Below are positions 19,448 to 27,660 of a DNA stretch of 64,000 nt, in pieces. The notes beneath the pieces were generated by a model, which was not told the DNA's origin, made no database searches, and was given only the letters and a program-made list of their open reading frames with translations. The position numbers and the translations under genes were made by a program. This DNA is from Pseudomonas graminis (lineage in GTDB: Bacteria; Pseudomonadota; Gammaproteobacteria; Pseudomonadales; Pseudomonadaceae), in assembly GCF_002093745.1 (NCBI RefSeq), contig NZ_MTSB01000014.1:1-64000 (forward strand), in the 5' to 3' direction. How positions within the stretch are numbered: the stretch's first letter is position 1; the number at the start of each line of letters is the position of its first letter.

Positions 19448-20281
19448 CTACTTGATCCGGTAATGAAACGTGTTCTTCACCCCGGACACCGTCACGGCCC
19501 TGCCCTCGATAATCCTTGGCTGATAACGAAACGTTTCTGCTGCGGCCAGTGACGGGCGGATAAACAGGGGATGGCAGGTGCCTTGTACTTGCGGGTTGAC
19601 CACATTGCCTTGCGGCGACACGTCGTAGACCACCGTGCAATCGCCCTCGATGCCTTTGTCCAGTGCCCGCTCCGGGTAGTCCGGGGCTTCTTTGCTCAGC
19701 GGCTGGTATTGGCTGCTGTCCGCGGCGGCTTGTTGCCGGGTTTGCGGTGGTGTCTGTTGCTGCGTCTGCGATTGGCGAGCCTGCTCGGCGGCCTGACGTT
19801 GCAGCTCAAGCTGAGCCTGTTGACGCTGCTGTTCTTGCCGCTTTTGCTGCTCGGCGTCCCGTGTTCTTTGGGCATTCTGGCGCTGTTCCAGATCACGCTC
19901 GCGCTTTTGGTCATCCACACGCTTGCGCGCCAGAGCCGCCTGCTCCACCTTGCGCTGGGGATCGGCCTGCGGGCGCGGTGTTTCAAGCGGTTTGGCCACA
20001 GGTGCTGGCGCGGGGACTGGCGCTTGAACGGGTTCGGTTACCGCCGCCAATGCTGCTGGCTGCGGTGCGGGCGCGGGCGGCAGGATCAGCAACTGAGTGG
20101 TCAGGGTTCTGACGGGTTCAGGCAGTTTCTCCCGCACACTCCAACCCGGCATCAGTAACCCGCCCAGCAGCACGCCATGCAGCGCCAGCGCGACAGCAGC
20201 CGCCAGGCCGTTGCTGCGCAGCCAGGGCCAGCTCACCCCTTCGCGGTCAGGCCGGGCACAGTCGAGGGTCATGCTGCTCAT
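19448..20281 (-). CDS. TonB-like energy transducer
   Basis: This 277-residue TonB has a single membrane anchor at about 25-45 (GLAAAVALALHGVLLGGLLM). A Pro-rich stretch follows (LILPPAPAPQPAALAAV), then a long Gln/Arg/Lys/Glu-rich helical spacer (about 105-185). The C-terminal TonB domain reads YPERALDKGIEGDCTVVYDV to FRYQPRIIEGRAVTVSGVKN. It is the last gene of a five-gene operon that starts with a TonB-dependent receptor and overlaps exbD by 4 nt. This arrangement suggests a TonB dedicated to that receptor. Confidence 0.92.
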   Translation of the reverse strand: MSSMTLDCARPDREGVSWPWLRSNGLAAAVALALHGVLLGGLLMPGWSVREKLPEPVRTLTTQLLILPPAPAPQPAALAAVTEPVQAPVPAPAPVAKPLETPRPQADPQRKVEQAALARKRVDDQKRERDLEQRQNAQRTRDAEQQKRQEQQRQQAQLELQRQAAEQARQSQTQQQTPPQTRQQAAADSSQYQPLSKEAPDYPERALDKGIEGDCTVVYDVSPQGNVVNPQVQGTCHPLFIRPSLAAAETFRYQPRIIEGRAVTVSGVKNTFHYRIK

Positions 20282-20724
20282 TGCGGCGCCTCGGTCACCA
20301 ACCCCAGTTGCGTGACACCGCTGCGTTGCAGCGCGGCCATGGCAGCGACCACCCGACCATAATCGGCTTTGTCATCGGCCCGAATGAACACTTGAGTGTC
20401 TTTTCGCTCGGCCACCAGTTGCGCAATGCGCCCCTGCATGTCTTCCAGGCTGGCGGCCTGATCGGTTTGCGACTGCGTGTCGACCGTGTCGCCCAGGTTC
20501 CAGGAATAACCGCCCTGCGCCTTGACTGACAACGTAACGATGCGTTGCCGGGTATCGCTGGCGAGGGCTTCGCTGGCGACTTTCGGCAACTCGATCTTCA
20601 CGCCCTGAGTGAGCATCGGCGCGGTGACCATGAAAATCACCAGCAGCACCAGCATCACGTCGATATAGGGCACGACGTTCATTTCGGCTTTCGGACCGTG
20701 TTTGCGTTGCGGTTTGACCAACAT
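20278..20724 (-). CDS. ExbD/TolR-type proton-channel protein
   Basis: This 148-residue protein has one TM helix at about 17-38, where the conserved proton-carrying Asp sits in [17 protein letters not shown] periplasmic domain follows ([16 protein letters not shown]) and ends near [12 protein letters not shown]. With ExbB it would harvest the proton gradient to energise TonB. The sequence type is close to TolR. The operon context with tonB and a receptor, and the absence of tolA, tolB or pal, argue for the ExbD role. Confidence 0.92.
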   Translation of the reverse strand: MLVKPQRKHGPKAEMNVVPYIDVMLVLLVIFMVTAPMLTQGVKIELPKVASEALASDTRQRIVTLSVKAQGGYSWNLGDTVDTQSQTDQAASLEDMQGRIAQLVAERKDTQVFIRADDKADYGRVVAAMAALQRSGVTQLGLVTEAPQ

Positions 20725-20733
20725 GGCGAGTCC

Positions 20734-21444
20734 TCAGGCCGCAGCGGCCAGGTTGCGTGGCAGGCCTTGCAGCGTGCGGTTCAGGCGCACCTGCAGTTCG
20801 TTGCCGAAGGTGTAGTAACGCGCGGTCAGGGTCTGGCCACGTGCGGCAAAGCGGTTGTAGGCGATGACCGCTGGTATGGCGGCAAACAGGCCGATGGCGG
20901 TGGCAATCAAGGCTTCGGCAATGCCCGGCGCAACCGTTGACAACGTGGCCTGCTGCACCTGCGACAAGCCGATGAAAGAGTTCATGATCCCCCAGACAGT
21001 GCCGAACAGGCCGATGTAGGGGCTGACCGAGCCGACCGTGGCGAGAAACTGCAAGCCCTTTTCCAGTTGCAGCTCCTGCTCGCTGATGGCGACCTGCAAC
21101 GAGCGCTCGACGCCCGACAGCACGACATCAGGCTCGATGCCCGGACGCTGTTTGAGCTGCACATACTCGGCATAGCCGGCCTGGAACACCTGCCCGACTC
21201 CGCCTGCCTCGTTGCGGGCTGCGCTCACCTGCGCGTGCAGCGCTGCCAGTTCGCCTTCGCTGCGAAAGCGCTGCTGAAAGGCATCCATCGCGCGCTCGTA
21301 ATGGCGCAGGGCAAGGCTGCGCTGGACGATCAGAAACCAGCTGACCAGCGACGCGAGCAGCAGAAGCAGCATCACGGCCTTGACCAGCAGGCTGGCGTCG
21401 CTGATCAGGCCCCACAGGGTCATGTGTTCGAGGGTGGCGTGCAT
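20734..21444 (-). CDS. ExbB/TolQ-type proton-channel protein
   Basis: This 236-residue MotA/TolQ/ExbB family protein starts [20 protein letters not shown]. It has three membrane segments: about 12-35; one within [20 protein letters not shown] near 135-155; and one within [20 protein letters not shown] near 170-190. GAGGAA upstream of 21444 decides the start. It lies 9 nt before exbD and about 54 nt after the phytase gene. Confidence 0.92.
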   Translation of the reverse strand: MHATLEHMTLWGLISDASLLVKAVMLLLLLASLVSWFLIVQRSLALRHYERAMDAFQQRFRSEGELAALHAQVSAARNEAGGVGQVFQAGYAEYVQLKQRPGIEPDVVLSGVERSLQVAISEQELQLEKGLQFLATVGSVSPYIGLFGTVWGIMNSFIGLSQVQQATLSTVAPGIAEALIATAIGLFAAIPAVIAYNRFAARGQTLTARYYTFGNELQVRLNRTLQGLPRNLAAAA

Positions 21445-21498
21445 CGGGGTATTCCTCTGTGTTGAACGAATGATTAGCACCGCTTGATGACAAACGAC

Positions 21499-23427
21499 TT
21501 ACGGCAGCGACAGGGTTTTCACCACCTCGCTCCACGGCACAAACTTGAAGTTTTGCGCCTGCTCCGGCATGCGCTTGCGCCCGTCCTGAACCACCAGTAT
21601 GCCGGTGCTCCAGGGCCCGCCCAGGTTCAAGGACGTCACGTCGATGCCGTCGGTCTCCGACGTGCCGTCAATCCCGGCCTCTGCGTTCAGACCGACCCGA
21701 AAGGCGCCGCGCAAGGCATACGGCGGCTCGGCGTCGACCACCACGTAGCTGTCATTGCCCTGGCTGGAGATCACCAGATAGTCGTGCTTGTCGCTCTGAT
21801 AGAGCGCCAGCCCCTCGACATCGGCATGCACGGCCTCGCCGACTTTGATCACGCTGGACAGCGTCGCTGGCTGATCGGCACGCGCATCGACTTCCCACAC
21901 GCCCACGTCCTCTTCGCCAAGGAACAGGCGCTGACGCTGGTCGTCGGCAACGCAGCCTTCGGGTTGGGTATCGACCTTGAAGCGGCGCACCAGCTCGCCG
22001 CGGGCCTTGCCGTCCGGCGCACTGAGCCGGTACTGCAGAAAGTTGCCATCCTTGCCGTTGGCGAAGGCATACAGTTCGCCGCTGGCCGGCTTGAACAGGC
22101 ACACACCGTAGATGTCCGCCAATGGCGTGGGAATTTCGCCGGCTTCGCGGACCACGCCACTGGTGCGGTCGATGCTGAACAGGCTCAGGCTGTTGTGATC
22201 GCGATTGCTGGCCACCGCCAGATCGACCTTTTTCTTGCCCAGCATGAAACCGGGCCGCACATCGACGTTGTTCAGGCGCCCGACCGGCAGTTCCTGCAAT
22301 TGCTTGCCACTCAGGTCGTAAGCCAGCAGGCCCTGTTTCTTGTTGGTGCCCAGCACCCGGCTGTGCGCAGGATTCTGCGGGTTGACCCAGATCGCCGGAT
22401 CATCGGCCGCGTCACCCTGGCGACCCACCGGCTGGCTCTGGCTGACCGGCAGGACACTCGGCAGCGGCGCAGCGATGGCCACCGGTGTGGGCGTCCAGCT
22501 CAACTCGCCCTGATACAGCCGCTCGCCGTCGTTGTCGTTGACCAGCAGCTGCAAGCCAGCCTTGTCTTCACGTGCAGACAGGCCTTCGGGCTTTTTCAGG
22601 TTCATCAGGGACAGGTCAGCGACCGGCGTCCAGCCCTGCGCAGGCCCTTGTTGCTGATAAAGGTGCAAAGACTTGCCTTTCGGGTCCAGCGCCAGCAGCC
22701 CGCCCGGAACAACGGCCATCGCACCTGCCGCCTGTTTCAGCTCGCCGAACGGTTCGCGCAAGGCCACCGGCTGGCGAGCGACATCGGCTTCGGGGTGCGC
22801 CGGGTAAGCCCACCAACCGATATTTTTTTCGTTGACGAACAAACGGTGCGCAGCGTCGTCCACCTGACAGAACTCGGCGTTGGGCGGCAGCGGCAGATGG
22901 CGAACCAGACGCGGTGCTTTATTGAGCCTGTCGCCCGCACCGACCAGCCATTGCTCGCCCTTGCCCTCCTCGCCGACCAGAAACACGAACAGGTTGCTGG
23001 CGTCGTCGCGGTACAGGCACAGACCGGCCACCGAGTAATCGCGAGCGGGCAGATACACGGGCTTCGACCACTGCGCGTTCACCGGGTCGAGCAGTGTCAG
23101 CATCGCCTGCTGGCGGTCGTTGTCCAGTGTCGCCACCAGCACACTGGCACCTGTCAGGCGACTGTCGAGCCCTTGAAAAGACCCCGGCAGGTTCGCCAGT
23201 TCGCGGCCCTGATCGTCCAGCATCAACAGCCCGGCCTTGACGCTGGCGGCCAGGCGTCGCGTTCCATCGCTGCCAGGCATGAAGGCCGCAGATTGTGCCT
23301 TGAACGGCATGTTCTCGGCCCAGCGCGTCAGGTTCAGGTCGGTGGGCGGTGAAGCCTGGACAACCCCGGCGATGAGGCTCAGCCACAGCAACAGACGAGC
23401 CGGTTTGGGCGATAACGAAATCATCAT
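21499..23427 (-). CDS. Beta-propeller phytase, two-domain, exported
   Basis: This 642-residue enzyme has a signal peptide (residues 1-25). The C-terminal half (about 325-642) carries the beta-propeller phytase hallmarks: DDPAIWVNPQNP, GTNKKQGLLAYDLSGKQLQ, NNVDVRPGF, ASNRDHNSLSLFSIDR, and YFV-like strands with calcium-binding acids such as AEAGIDGTSETDGIDVTSL. The N-terminal half (about 26-320) looks like a second, degenerate propeller. Dual-domain phytases of this kind are known, the second domain giving activity and the first assisting with substrate. The enzyme would release phosphate from phytate outside the inner membrane. It sits between a TonB-dependent receptor and exbB in one operon. 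Confidence 0.9.
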   Translation of the reverse strand: MMISLSPKPARLLLWLSLIAGVVQASPPTDLNLTRWAENMPFKAQSAAFMPGSDGTRRLAASVKAGLLMLDDQGRELANLPGSFQGLDSRLTGASVLVATLDNDRQQAMLTLLDPVNAQWSKPVYLPARDYSVAGLCLYRDDASNLFVFLVGEEGKGEQWLVGAGDRLNKAPRLVRHLPLPPNAEFCQVDDAAHRLFVNEKNIGWWAYPAHPEADVARQPVALREPFGELKQAAGAMAVVPGGLLALDPKGKSLHLYQQQGPAQGWTPVADLSLMNLKKPEGLSAREDKAGLQLLVNDNDGERLYQGELSWTPTPVAIAAPLPSVLPVSQSQPVGRQGDAADDPAIWVNPQNPAHSRVLGTNKKQGLLAYDLSGKQLQELPVGRLNNVDVRPGFMLGKKKVDLAVASNRDHNSLSLFSIDRTSGVVREAGEIPTPLADIYGVCLFKPASGELYAFANGKDGNFLQYRLSAPDGKARGELVRRFKVDTQPEGCVADDQRQRLFLGEEDVGVWEVDARADQPATLSSVIKVGEAVHADVEGLALYQSDKHDYLVISSQGNDSYVVVDAEPPYALRGAFRVGLNAEAGIDGTSETDGIDVTSLNLGGPWSTGILVVQDGRKRMPEQAQNFKFVPWSEVVKTLSLP

Positions 23428-23463
23428 GAACGGTTGAATCCTTGAATGAGCGCTTCAGGTCGA

Positions 23464-25980
23464 TCAGAAATGGGTGAAGGTCAGGCCGACTTTGTAGGTC
23501 GGGCCGTACTCTTCGTACTGGCCGTTGTAGGCGCGATGGCCGCTGTAGAAGAAGTACGGCTGATCAGTAAGGTTCTGTGCCTCGAAGCTGACCTTGAGGT
23601 TCTTGGTCAGCGAGTAGCGCGCGCTGAAATCGACGAAGGTCTGCGCGTCTACGTATTGGTCATGGTCCTTGTCGCCGATGGCCGCCAGCTCATAGAGATA
23701 GGCCGACTTGTAGTTGGCCGACAGACGCAGGCTCAGCTTTTCGTTTTCCCAGCCGAGCATGACGTTGCCGACGGTTTTCGACTGGCTGGGCAGGTCGATG
23801 TCACGCTTGCGGTCAGTGCCGGTGCTCTGATCAAAACCGTTGATGCTCGCGTCGGAGCGGCTCAACGTGGCGTTGGCCCCCAACAGCAACCCGTTCCAGG
23901 GCGACGGCAGCCAGTCGAGCTTCTGTGAATAGGCCAGTTCCAGCCCATACAGCTTGGCCTTGTCGCCGTTGGCATAGGTGTTGGCTTCGGAGAAGTTCGC
24001 CCACTGGCCGGTGCCCGCCAGGTCGGTGTTGTAGACGAAGTTCTGAATGTCCTTGTAGAACACGAACGCCGACACCGTGCCCGCACGGCCCATGAAATGT
24101 TCGATGCCCAGGTCCAGATTGCTGGATTCCAGCGGCTTCAGAGTGGGGTTGCCAAAGGACGCTTCGTCGTCATCGATCACAAACCCCGGCGCCAGTTGCC
24201 CGAAGGTCGGGCGCACCACGGTCTTGGTCCAGGCAGCGCGTACTTGGGTGCTCTTGTCGATCTGGTAACGGGCATGCAGCCCGGGCAACCAGTGGTGATA
24301 CCGGCGTTGGGTAACATCGGACTCGAAAGCACCGTCGCGCACGCCCGTGCCCTTGGCGTCCATTTCCGTCCCCTCGTAGCGCAGGCCGGCGATGAAACGC
24401 CACTTGTCGACATCCAGGGTGTTCATGAAATAGCCGGCGTTGATGTCTTCGCTGATCTTGAAGTCGTTGGCGCGGGACTCGGCCTGATCATAGGCATCGG
24501 CGGCGTTCAGCCCGCCTATCAGCCCCTTGACCGCACCAGGACGGATGCCGCTGCCGAAATCGCCCAACCGGTAATCGATGCTGCCTTTCTGGAACCGGGT
24601 CAGGTTCAGTTGCTCGTCACTGAGCCCCAGCTCATCGAAGTCCTCGTACTTCCAGACTTCCAGGTCGTTGCTCTTATCGCGGCGACTGACCTTGCCGCCA
24701 AACTTGAACTGCGAGGCGTAACCCTTGAAGTCGTAGTCGCGGGCCAGGTCCAGCCGCAGGTTCTTTTCGGTGTCCTGGGTGTACTGCTTCTCCCAGTCGA
24801 CCTTGTCCAGGGTGAAATTCGAATTGTCGTAGAACGAAGCGCCGACGATCGGCCTGGGCTTGTCGCGGTCGTAGAATCCGGTGTCGGTAAAGTCATCGTT
24901 GCCGACAAACGTGGCGCCTGCGATATGGCCGGGGCTGTCTTCGCTGGATTGGCTGTAACCGGCCTGGCCGCTGAGGGTCCACAGGCCAACCATGCGCTCG
25001 CCGCCGAAGACGTAGGACTGGATTTCCTGGGTTTCAGTGCGCGCCTTGAGTTTGCGTGTGCCCTCGGCATCGCCGGTCTCGCCTGCGGCTTGCGCGTCGG
25101 CAAACTCGAAACCGTTGGTGGTGCGGACTTCGTCGTCCTTGAAGCGGCTGTACAGGGTGCGCAGGTAATATTGGCTGACGTCATCGGGCTTGTAATCAAA
25201 GTTCAAACCGCCACCTGCGCGCTCGCGGCTGATGCCGTAGTCGCGCTGCTCGAATGATTGCAGGCGCGCACCGTCCCAGTCACCGCCGGTTTCGACGTTG
25301 TCGGAGCCGAAGTCGCGTTTTTGCCAGCTCAGCGCTGCTGCCACGCCGAAGTTGTCGACACCGTCGCCCAGGCTGAAGCGATTGCTCGCCGCGCCGGAGA
25401 ACTTGGGGCTGGTCTGGCGGGTGTTCTTGTCGTAGCTGGCTTCGCTGCTGCCGGTGTAGAACAGGCCTTTGTGGTCGAAGGCCGACAGGCTCTCGACATC
25501 GATCGTACCGCCCAGCGAGTTGGCGTCCATGTCCGGGGTGAGGGTCTTGATCACTGACAGCGACTGCACCAGTTCGGCAGGCAGAACGTCCAGTGCCACA
25601 GCGCGGCGACCGCTTTCCGGGGCGGGCACCAGCGTGCCATTGATGGTCACGCTGTTGAGGTCGGGGGCCAGGCCACGAACCGTGACAAAGCGCCCCTCGC
25701 CCTGATCGCGCTCGACGCTGACGCCTGGCAGGCGCTGCACCGCTTCGGCGACGTTCTGGTCCGGTAACTGCGCGACGCCATCGGCGTGAACGACGCTTTT
25801 GATGCTGTCGGCACTGCGCTGTTCCTTGAGTGCGCTGTCGATACTCGCCGCCTGCCCGACCACTTGAACGTGTTCGGTGGCGTTGGCATCGGCAGCCTGC
25901 AGTCGTTCGCTGGCGATGGCCAACGCCAGTGAACCGAGTGTGAAGCCGACCAGTTGAGCCTTGCTGCGACGCCTGTGCAT
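23464..25980 (-). CDS. TonB-dependent outer membrane receptor, putative phytate/inositol-phosphate uptake
   Basis: This 838-residue receptor starts MHRRRSKAQLVGFTLGSLAL, with a GGAGGA site just upstream of 25980. After the signal peptide comes a TonB-box-like EHVQVVGQAAS. The plug domain follows (about 60-180; VAEAVQRLPGVSVERDQGEG, FVTVRGLAPDLNSVTINGTL), then a 22-strand barrel ending in YKVGLTFTHF with a terminal Phe. A large loop sequence and no iron-siderophore hallmark are seen. It belongs to the large receptor class with a TIGR01782-like plug that often carries carbohydrates or other non-iron ligands. Operon partners are a phytase and tonB/exbBD, and a Pho box lies 75 bp upstream, so phytate or its breakdown products are the inferred substrate. 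Confidence 0.88.
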   Translation of the reverse strand: MHRRRSKAQLVGFTLGSLALAIASERLQAADANATEHVQVVGQAASIDSALKEQRSADSIKSVVHADGVAQLPDQNVAEAVQRLPGVSVERDQGEGRFVTVRGLAPDLNSVTINGTLVPAPESGRRAVALDVLPAELVQSLSVIKTLTPDMDANSLGGTIDVESLSAFDHKGLFYTGSSEASYDKNTRQTSPKFSGAASNRFSLGDGVDNFGVAAALSWQKRDFGSDNVETGGDWDGARLQSFEQRDYGISRERAGGGLNFDYKPDDVSQYYLRTLYSRFKDDEVRTTNGFEFADAQAAGETGDAEGTRKLKARTETQEIQSYVFGGERMVGLWTLSGQAGYSQSSEDSPGHIAGATFVGNDDFTDTGFYDRDKPRPIVGASFYDNSNFTLDKVDWEKQYTQDTEKNLRLDLARDYDFKGYASQFKFGGKVSRRDKSNDLEVWKYEDFDELGLSDEQLNLTRFQKGSIDYRLGDFGSGIRPGAVKGLIGGLNAADAYDQAESRANDFKISEDINAGYFMNTLDVDKWRFIAGLRYEGTEMDAKGTGVRDGAFESDVTQRRYHHWLPGLHARYQIDKSTQVRAAWTKTVVRPTFGQLAPGFVIDDDEASFGNPTLKPLESSNLDLGIEHFMGRAGTVSAFVFYKDIQNFVYNTDLAGTGQWANFSEANTYANGDKAKLYGLELAYSQKLDWLPSPWNGLLLGANATLSRSDASINGFDQSTGTDRKRDIDLPSQSKTVGNVMLGWENEKLSLRLSANYKSAYLYELAAIGDKDHDQYVDAQTFVDFSARYSLTKNLKVSFEAQNLTDQPYFFYSGHRAYNGQYEEYGPTYKVGLTFTHF

Positions 25981-26054
25981 GTAAGTCCTCCCCCATAATC
26001 TCGACAGGCCAGGCAAATGGCCCGGCAACTGGAGGCGCACGCTAGAGTCGTGCA

Positions 26055-26072
26055 ATGACGGTTCTGTGACAG
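26055..26072 (-). promoter_or_regulatory. Pho box upstream of the receptor-phytase operon
   Basis: On the minus strand the sequence CTGTCACAGAACCGTCAT matches 15 of 18 positions of the PhoB consensus CTGTCATAWAWCTGTCAY, with the two 7-mers correctly spaced by 4 nt. It lies about 75 bp before the receptor ATG. It indicates induction by phosphate starvation. Confidence 0.7.
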
Positions 26073-26176
26073 GTCACGGGCGCGGGGGCTGAAACCAGCG
26101 GGTTTGAGGGGGATCGGGCAGGTAAATGAGCTGATTTGACTTTAGGGTGACGCTGGCCGGAATCAAAAGCCGACGT

Positions 26177-26193
26177 GTGACGCGGAGCGTCAC
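26177..26193. repeat. REP-like short hairpin GTGACGC-GGA-GCGTCAC
   Basis: A perfect 7-bp palindrome with a 3-nt loop. The same unit recurs at 26548-26564 and 37276-37292, at the edges of the larger repeats described here. Units of this form are dispersed in pseudomonad genomes. Confidence 0.7.
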
Positions 26194-26280
26194 GAACGGC
26201 GTGCCCACGCAGAGCGTCGGCACGATAATCAACAATCTCATGCCGTGCCCGCCGTTGCTGCCAACGCAGTGCTTTTCGAA

Positions 26281-26564
26281 CGCGATGGCACTGGCGACGC
26301 AGAGTGCGACGTAAGTGACGGCTGAGTCCTGGCGCTGATCCGGGGGTAGCCTGGCAGGACGCCAGGCTAGCCGCACCGGGCCATGGATGGCCCGTTGCGG
26401 CGACCCCCGGATCAGTGTCAGGACGAAGTCGGGCCGGAAACGGAGCCAAGGGCTTTGGTTACTTTGGCCCCATCAAAGTAACTCGCCGAGGGGCGAAAAG
26501 GTGACCTGAGTCGAACCTTGATCTACCTGAAGCCGCAGAACCGCTGTGTGACGCAGAGCGTCAC
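26281..26564 (+). repeat. Long dispersed repeat, copy A
   Basis: This roughly 284-bp segment recurs in reverse orientation at 37276-37572. The first 135 bp are almost identical between copies: one difference is seen between CGCGATGGCACTG and the end of the cloverleaf core. The rest is more diverged and has a small insertion in copy B. The right edge is the REP-like hairpin GTGACGCAGAGCGTCAC. Apparent short open frames inside it translate identically in both copies and are not genes. Confidence 0.85.
26335..26415. repeat. 81-bp cloverleaf-forming core, copy A
   Basis: An outer stem of 13 perfect base pairs (CTGATCCGGGGGT with ACCCCCGGATCAG) encloses two further hairpins. One is AGCCTGGC-AGGAC-GCCAGGCT. 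The other is CCGCACCGGGCCA-TGGA-TGGCCCGTTGCGG, with a single mismatch. The 81 bp are identical to 37438-37518 when reversed. The fold is a three-way or cloverleaf junction in DNA or RNA. Confidence 0.8.
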
Positions 26565-26668
26565 GAACTGCATGTGTTCGGCACGCGAACCAGCCGGGAT
26601 GTCCCTCAGGCCCTTAGAAAAACCTGCAACACAGGTGAGCTGATTCGACCTTCGGTCATTCGTGCGAC

Positions 26669-26686
26669 CCGTCACCCAAACGTCAT
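26669..26686 (+). promoter_or_regulatory. Candidate Pho box upstream of the GGDEF gene
   Basis: CCGTCACCCAAACGTCAT has two GTCA cores 11 nt apart, as in the box before the receptor gene, and matches about 12 of 18 consensus positions. It lies 51 bp before the GGDEF ATG. The match is weak. Confidence 0.3.
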
Positions 26687-26736
26687 GTGCATCTGTTCTG
26701 CTGGCCGACAGTCAGCACATCAGGAGCCGTCTTTTC

Positions 26737-27651
26737 ATGTTCAGGATCATCCAACCTCATCGCTGGAAGCTCGCCGTGCTGATGATTGCCGCCAATCTGG
26801 GGCTGCTGGCTTTTCTGGCATTCGGCAATATCAAGCCGGTCAGTGAATGGCAATGGCTCGACATCGTCGGCGAAGGCGGCTCGGCGCTGCTGTCGCTGGT
26901 CTGGCTGTTTCTGGTGTTCAAGAGCCGCCCTGCCGGGCGAGTGACCAATTACCTGTCGGTGGGCCTGAGCTGTGTGTTTTTTTCTTGGTGGATCGACGCG
27001 CTGGATGAATTCATTCGCCTGCCCGCCGCTATCGAATGGGACCACTGGCTGGAGTCCGGCCCCATGCCGGTCGGGCTTATTTTGCTGACCCTTGGCATCT
27101 ACCACTGGCACCGCGAGCAACTGGCGATCAGCGCGCAGATGGAAAAGCGCGAACGCGGCTTTCGTGAGCATCGGCTGTACGACAAGCTCACGCCACTGGG
27201 CAGCGCCGATTACCTGAAACGCCAACTGGTGGTGGGCATGGAGCAAAGCGTCTGCGAGCAGCAACCGCTGTCGTTGCTGGCGCTGGACGTGGACAATTTC
27301 AGCGCCATCAATAACGCCTTCGGCCACGCCGAGGGAGACGAAGTGCTGTCCGCGCTGAGCCATCTGCTGGTGCTCAACCTGCGACGTCACGACCTGCTCT
27401 GTCGTCTGGCGGGCGACCGGTTTGTGGTGCTGCTGCCGAATACCGGCGAGAGCCAGGCAAAAATGCTGGCACTTGAGCTGCAGCAAGCCGTCGCCAGCCT
27501 CGCACACAAGACCCGGCAACAAGGGGAACGCCTTCACCTGTCGGCCAGTGTGGCGGTGGTGATGGCGCTCAATGAAACGCCAGACAACCTGCTGCGGCGC
27601 CTCAATCTGTCGCTGGCACGCGCCCGGCGTCCGCTGACGCGCACTGCCTGA
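26737..27651 (+). CDS. Membrane protein with degenerate GGDEF domain (probable c-di-GMP receptor)
   Basis: This 304-residue protein starts MFRIIQPHRWKLAVLM (AGGAG upstream). It has about four membrane helices in residues 10-130, a short linker and a GGDEF domain from about 145. The metal and nucleotide motif DVDNFSAINNAFGHAEGD is kept, but the signature is AGDRF instead of GGDEF, replacing the essential Glu by Arg. The preceding RRHD fits the RxxD inhibitory site at the canonical spacing. The family normally makes c-di-GMP; this copy is probably inactive and may bind it. The AraC gene follows 9 nt after the stop, which suggests co-transcription. Confidence 0.85.
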   Translation: MFRIIQPHRWKLAVLMIAANLGLLAFLAFGNIKPVSEWQWLDIVGEGGSALLSLVWLFLVFKSRPAGRVTNYLSVGLSCVFFSWWIDALDEFIRLPAAIEWDHWLESGPMPVGLILLTLGIYHWHREQLAISAQMEKRERGFREHRLYDKLTPLGSADYLKRQLVVGMEQSVCEQQPLSLLALDVDNFSAINNAFGHAEGDEVLSALSHLLVLNLRRHDLLCRLAGDRFVVLLPNTGESQAKMLALELQQAVASLAHKTRQQGERLHLSASVAVVMALNETPDNLLRRLNLSLARARRPLTRTA

Positions 27652-27660
27652 GCCGCGGCC

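Noticed and set aside
21484..23352. Long open frame on the plus strand opposite the phytase gene
   Set aside because: It mirrors the phytase codons, has no recognisable domain, and its composition (His/Gln/Arg-rich) is typical of antisense frames in GC-rich genes.
26074..26376. Short frame in the repeat region resembling one near 37500
   Set aside because: Both frames lie in copies of the same palindromic repeat, so their identical peptides reflect the repeat and not protein conservation.
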